Below the pieces are notes generated by a model. It did no database searches and had not been told where the DNA came from. It saw only the letters and a program-made list of their open reading frames with translations. Positions 58,857-64,000 of a DNA stretch of 64,000 nucleotides are shown piece after piece (the first letter of the stretch is position 1; every line of letters begins with the position of its first letter). Made by a program: the position numbers and the translations under genes. The DNA comes from Asterella californica (Eukaryota; Streptophyta; Marchantiopsida; Marchantiales; Aytoniaceae), in the NCBI GenBank assembly GCA_036924285.1, contig JAYKYS010000009.1, positions 5,518,001-5,582,000 on the forward strand, read 5' to 3'.

Positions 58857-60627
58857 GTGTATCTTCAATCAAAATCTGAGTAATTTGGTAAAGCTTTTTT
58901 TATCTGTGAACATATGGACTGGCAAAGCGTTGTTACGTTAACTATTTCATGAACGCACATTGTCAAGGTTTCTAAATAGTTAAACATCATGGAGTATTAT
59001 CTGATCTGATTTTTTATTTGTTTCATGTTTATCTGTAATAGTTCTCTCAACATATTAGTATTTAAGAGTTGACCGGATATCAGATACTAAGTAGAGGATT
59101 TTGATAGTATATCATATCGAGAGTTTGCATCATTGTTGCCAAAAATATAAATTCTCCATCTGTTTGTTATTCGATCAAGGTTTTGTCCACAGCAGAAGGT
59201 AAATAATGACAATGAAAGTGGAGTTGAAAATAGCAGTAGGCATTTTGTGTCAAGTACATTCTCTCATTTTGAAAGTGGACGAATTATTTTTCTTATATCG
59301 AAGTATCACTCGAGGAACAAAAGCGTGAAGAGATAAGTATAGTACCGTACACAGCGACTGTCGGTAAAAAACAACATACTAGCCAAGGAATGAACGAACA
59401 TGTATGCTGCAGAAAGCTATGAGCTGCTTGCTGCATTCGCTGTTTCCTAGACTCGGGCTTGGATTCAATGGATAGATGAATGGTGACTTCTGGCTGTCTC
59501 CCTCATTAGCCAAAGTCAATGAATGAAACAGTCGAAAATATGTCTAGACTGCTGAGCTTGCTGTTGGATTTTTTCTATTTCTAAACTCAATCTTGAAGTG
59601 TAGCTGAGCATCTTTCTATTTTCTGCATCTTAGTGTGTTTGAAGTGAATCTCATCTGTATTTTGAAAAGCGTTCACAGCAAGAAGAGAGGAGCAACTGTC
59701 TCTACCGTGAAGCGAGCTCATACATATCACTAGGTCCTTCCGGTTAGCTATATATATCCCACTTGTGATAACTTATGTATATATCAAATTAGATTGAATT
59801 GGACTAGATGAAACTAAACTAAACCACACAGAACAAGAATCTTATCAGATGTTTTCAGGAGTGACAACTTGGAAAGAACAAAACTGATCGATCTAGACGA
59901 AACTACACCATGAATCGAGCATCCACATTTATATGATTGCAAATCCATATAGTAGATTCGTGAGGATGGACAAAATAAAAGATGAATATAGTCAAGATAT
60001 ACAAGTTTGATGTATTGACGAAAGATTTATATTGTGAAAACTTGACATGATTGGTATGTATTTGCTAAAAGAATTCAAAAGTCTTCTAGTGAAGATTATG
60101 GTATGTTGGTTGAGATGTATAACACTGTAAAATTATAATGCATATAAATGAGGTCATTCTACCTCATTTCTTGTATTTGAATGTGTTACTCGGAGTCTTG
60201 ATCGCCTTTAAGCTTGAGGTCAAGTTGCTCTAAAAGGTTTTCTGTGTTACAGAATTCTTTTTGTTCCAAGTTGTTCAGATCATCCGTGACATGTTCGCGA
60301 GCTTGCATTTCAATCTGTAGTTAGTGCGATTAGAAAAGATGGAAACCTGAAAAGAAACTATAAGAATAATAAGTTTATTCAGAACTCAACTGATCTAGCT
60401 CAAGTCGTGATGCTTTACGTAGCACCTCTGTGTGTATTTTCAAAGGATATGATACTGCTCTACAAAAGAGCATACTAGTAGATAAGAAGTTACACTAAAC
60501 TGAGAGAAGATTGAGATGTTTCAAAGCATATTTAAGTCAACTGATGTACAGATTGAGTAATTCACCTGGCGGTTCTATCATGATAGTATCGGTGATCTTG
60601 AAAGGATTTGTCCTCTGATCTACGAGC
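58857..60627. other. Intergenic, no recognised gene
   Basis: Balanced to AT-rich sequence with no ORF carrying a motif. The part nearest 60.6 kb probably contains the 3' untranslated region of the minus-strand RPA-like gene. Confidence 0.4.
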
Positions 60628-61861
60628 TCAACAAGATTCTTCAATTCTGACTAGATCAGAGAATGGGACGAATTTCACTTTTTTGTGCATTGATGTCAAT
60701 AAAGTGATGCGTTGTAATTTTGAAGTAGACATGAGTGCTTTCTCATTCGTTCCTACTAAAGCAAAGATCCAAAGATCTTTGACGTAGACGCGTAGTACTT
60801 TATCCTTTGTAGTGAATATGTCACAGTCAAGAATTACTTCATGGACATATTCAGTACGTTTCTGACAATATTTGCAGTAAAAAACATCTTCCACCATTTT
60901 GTAGTCAGATAAATCACAGTCTTTACAGAGCTTATGAAAAGGTGGTGCGGATGGTAGACTGATCTTCAATGTTCTTGTAACCTGCAAAAAAACGTCTGTT
61001 GTTAGCAAAACAACGTGATGAAAAAGAAGAAACAGAAGACTCTGTAGTAGAAGAGACATATACCGTTTTGGCTCCAAAATGCCGTGCAATGTTTTTTGAA
61101 GATTGTTTGAAGGGTCTTTTTCTTATCTGCATCTTTGAGGTTCATGACGATAGTATGTCTTTTAACACGAAGAGCGCTTGGATCTGAGAAGTTCATGCTA
61201 ATGTTCTTGAACACAAGGAATTGTGATCTTCTGGTTGAAAACTTCCACTTCAAATTGTCATAATCTTATCGAGAAGTAGCATCAAAACATATTCTTATTA
61301 CATCGTCTTCTTTATCACCATCTGCTACACGGATCTGTTGTGTTAAGCCGACTTCTATTAGAATATCGATGCAGACAACTGCAATACTCGTAGTAGCATA
61401 TGCGATGTGCATTCATCTCTTGAATGATGCAATTGTGTCACCAGTGAAAAAAAGAGGTCGAGCGGTTGGAGACCATGCAAAAGTTATCGTAACAATAGAC
61501 GAAGCGTTCAGCTTTACCAATATCTTCATATCTCTTTTCTCAAAGCCCTTGTTACTGCATTTGCTGAGACATTATTCTATTATACACAAATAATTATCTT
61601 TTTTGAACTTGTCAGCAAAATGATCACAGAGGTTCTCAAGACAAGTTATAGTTATTGTCTGTAAGCAATCACGATCCATAACATCATTGTGCATATAAAG
61701 ATATCGACTCTTTGTATTCTCAGAATGGGACACGAGGTTATCAGCCTTGCGTAAGAAATAATTTTCATACAAAAAACTACGAAACATTCGATAGCATGAT
61801 CTTTGAGATCATCACATAAATCTTCAATTGAGAACATACGCTTTTGCTGAGAAGTAAACAT
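60628..61861 (-). pseudogene. RPA70-like single-strand DNA-binding protein, gene or pseudogene
   Basis: Minus-strand 60628-61089 contains a zinc ribbon C-KD-C and C-KY-C spaced by 13 residues (CKDCDLSDYKMVEDVFYCKYC), followed by an OB-fold-like stretch, as in the C-terminal domain of replication factor A large subunits. Upstream, CLENLCDHFADKFKKDN (about 61610) resembles the DBD-A block, and CIDILIEVGLTQQIRV (about 61330) the DBD-B block. An intron from 61067 to about 60982 with donor GTATATG and a TTTTTTTGCAG acceptor is plausible, but the phases I tried do not join cleanly. It may be a decayed copy, or a transposon-borne RPA. Confidence 0.4.
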
Positions 61862-62330
61862 TGTGTTCGTACTATCTGGATCCTGAGCGTGCAGATCTAG
61901 CTGAAAGGTTGTTGCTATAGTAGACTGAAGAGTTATGTTTCTTGTTGAATTTATATAAAAAAGATGTAAATGCTTGGTTCAAAAGGTAGTGTTAAGACAA
62001 ACAATATCCATTGAAAAAGTTACGGTTTGAATATGGCAGTGGTGTGTTATAACTTCCTTTCATATGACACTTAAGCCTATTCTTGAATCATCGAGAACGT
62101 TCATGTATCTTATACAAAAAATAGCAATTTCTATAAAGTGAACAAGGTCTTTAAACGGCAAGTAATGTTGTTACAGTAGTTTAAAAAAAGAGTTTAGTAT
62201 CCAAAATAGTAAGTATATCCAAACCGCAGCGAAGGAAGTCATGTTTATGTTTTCTGAGATTCATTCTTTATTGTGCCAAACATGTCTTGATCCGAATATC
62301 CAATAAGATATTTTGTTGATTCCTTACCGG
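61862..62330. other. Intergenic, AT-rich, no recognised feature
   Basis: No ORF or repeat stands out. It would contain the promoter of the RPA-like gene if that gene is active. Confidence 0.35.
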
Positions 62331-63621
62331 GATCAATCGATTCCAACCCGGAGTAAAAAAGTTATGGCCGGCTGAAGTTGGGTGTCTCAAATCGAAGGCT
62401 ATGATAGTAGGCGACTGTAAACTGGAGACATTGAGAGAGATATGGAGAGTTTGAGGCTGAATTTTGCTATGAAACCTTCCAGGGTCTTAGAAGGTACAGT
62501 CAGCTACCTACCTATGAAATTTCAGACCATTTGGGTTATTGGGTATAAAGGTATCACTGTTTTTGTGCACAAAGGTCTGCATATCGTCTTGTGTCATTGA
62601 CAGTAAAGGCTTGGATCATTCCGAGAGTTTGGTTGAGGATCCGCTGGTGAACGTTTACAGAGTGGTAGTAATGATGATACATTAGCTTCCTGAGAAGTTT
62701 GAGCTGTTTTGGTTGAGTGGTTTATGAGGAATCGAACAGCAAAGTTCTGTCGAAATAGTATCATGTTATAAAAACAGCGATAAGGGCTTGGATCATTCCG
62801 AGAGTTTGGTTGAGGATCTGCTGGTTAAATTTTACAGATTGATAGTGATGGTGACACATTAGCTTCCTGAGAAGTTTGAGTCATTTTTGTAGAGTGGTTT
62901 GTGAGGAATCGAACAACAAAGTTCTGTCGAAATAGTATCATGTTATAAAAACAGTGAACTTTGGAAAGACATAGATGTCAACTCAGAGATGATCTCTCTG
63001 CATGTAATACCTTAATAGAGAGATTATTCTACAGGCTATCTGCTGACGTTTGTTTCATCTCATTCTGAGCTGTGGTTGAGGAGTGACAGCGAGGAAAAGT
63101 TGAGAGATTCTTGCTCCGAAAGACGCAAGAGTTAAGATTCTTTGAAGAACAGGTCGACCTGGAGGTTTTGCTAGTGCTTCAGAGCACTTGATCATGGGTA
63201 TGAAGAGTTGTTGATTGTATTATCTGTGTTTGGATCCTCTCCATACTCGCATGCTTGTTTGTACGCCTAGTTGGTTTGATTGGATCCGTGTGCGGACGCT
63301 GCGCTTAGATTTCTTTTCTATTAGGAGTGCTGGTATTTCTCTTGTGGTGAGACTAGAGTGATGACCAGTAGACCCAAGAGTGCTTGCGGTGATGGCAGGA
63401 ACAGGTTGCTCGTGCTTGTTACCTTGGTTCTATTCCTAGTCGAGTAAGAGAGAGATTTGCCGAGAGGACGTGAGGATATCGTAGCGGGATAGGTTCAGAT
63501 TGTACTTGGAGGTCAGAGAGAGGTGTGGGTGATCGCTGGTTCTGAGTCACGGAGTGCGACACGTACTCTCTACAGCTAGATACTTGGTGTATTCTCAGAC
63601 AAAAAAGCACGTCACACGACA
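62331..63621 (+). repeat. LTR-like sequence related to the nested gypsy LTRs
   Basis: The text around 62331-62400 (AAAAAAGTTATGGCCGGCTG) parallels the inner part of the full-length element's LTR (AAGGAGTTATGGCTGATTG). The end at 63621 reads CACACGACA, like the CGACACGACA end of the gag-only element, and is followed by ACGG, as at 46705. No matching LTR start was found, so it is probably a truncated LTR of a third family. Confidence 0.35.
62608..62958 (+). repeat. 177-bp tandem duplication
   Basis: Units starting GGCTTGGATCATTCCGAGAG at 62608 and 62785 run in parallel to GTATCATGTTATAAAAACAG with about 10 percent differences. They share CTTCCTGAGAAGTTTGAG and AAGTTCTGTCGAAATAGT. Confidence 0.85.
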
Positions 63622-63903
63622 ACGGCAGTAGCTTCGATGTCAGAGGCTTCACGTCGTAAGGTGTTGGATCAAGCAATGGACTTGAATTGCTTGACGTGGA
63701 TTGTTAGTCTTGGATTGGCTGAGCAGCGTCGGATGCGATCGATGGGTGTTACTGCTCGGACACTTCTGAGCTCTTTGCTTACCAGATCGATGGAGACAAA
63801 AGCTGGGGGCGGGGCGTGTAAAGTTCGTCATCTTTGGACATCATGGGATGACGTAGAAGAGAATGTGGAGCTTGCAGTAGGACTACTGACAACGACTGTA
63901 TAA
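63622..63903 (+). pseudogene. Fragment of a second methyltransferase-gypsy copy (linker region)
   Basis: The + strand frame reads SEASRRKVLDQAMDLNCLTW and IVSLGLAEQRRMRSMGVTAR, ending in TAA at 63901-63903. It corresponds to minus-strand 47214-47435, the linker between methyltransferase and RT in the large element. It is less decayed than that copy. The upstream methyltransferase part is absent here: the sequence before 63622 is LTR-like. Confidence 0.75.
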
Positions 63904-64000
63904 ATTTTCCATAGAGCAGAATTCTTAAACTCTCGAATGTTTCTCTTCTAATAACTTCTTTCTCCTCCTTTCTCTAAAACTCTTGTTACATCCACTCTTA
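63904..64000. other. Window end, pyrimidine-rich
   Basis: CT-rich, non-coding in all frames I read. The similarity to the gypsy linker ends at about 63903. Confidence 0.4.

Overview
The window is nuclear DNA of a plant-type eukaryote. It has spliced genes with GT-AG introns, plastid-targeted proteins (ferredoxin-thioredoxin reductase catalytic subunit and a TPR protein with a transit-like N terminus), a copia element primed by initiator tRNA-Met, and large nested LTR retrotransposons. The retroelements include a Ty3/gypsy Pol flanked by a cytosine-methyltransferase domain and a PHD finger, and a GIRPIA/LADD-type reverse transcriptase. This mix suggests a streptophyte alga or an early-diverging land plant (bryophyte or lycophyte) more than a typical flowering plant. 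That placement is inference.

Gene-bearing part (1-31.6 kb, all + strand): the 3' exons of an unidentified gene (1-907); a complete ten-exon ELMO-domain gene (12588-17814) whose second exon end is caught in a 97-bp tandem duplication; a four-exon plastid TPR gene (25306-27670); and a complete six-exon FTRB gene (29271-31581) whose start codon directly follows an (AG)21 repeat. Exon joins were worked out by phase and motif continuity. Between them, 5.6-11.45 kb is a decayed non-LTR-like retroelement on the minus strand, split by a deleted copia element (6913-10330). A second copy of the retroelement at 33.2-34.8 kb preserves the empty insertion site. About 20.4-21.4 kb holds a very decayed gypsy fragment. 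The AT-rich stretches at 1-5 kb and 35-37 kb share a family of short covarying hairpins.

Retrotransposon nest (about 37-58 kb): the outermost host is a minus-strand Ty3/gypsy element encoding, in order, a C5-cytosine-methyltransferase-like domain, reverse transcriptase, RNase H, integrase and a C-terminal PHD finger. It is broken by three insertions: a gag-only element with 2.17-kb LTRs (39885-46704) inside the RT; a solo LTR (47942-49281) inside the methyltransferase region; and a complete 8.5-kb element (49309-57803, + strand) of the same LTR family as the solo LTR. Removing them rejoins the host reading frame at each junction. All three sit at short target duplications containing CG.

Right end (58-64 kb): a candidate 5' leader or LTR of the host element, a minus-strand RPA70-like gene or pseudogene (about 60.6-61.9 kb), an LTR-like stretch with a 177-bp tandem duplication, and a short + strand fragment of a second methyltransferase-gypsy copy (63622-63903).

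No rRNA, tRNA or CRISPR array was recognised. No sequence search could be run, so family names rest on motif recognition.
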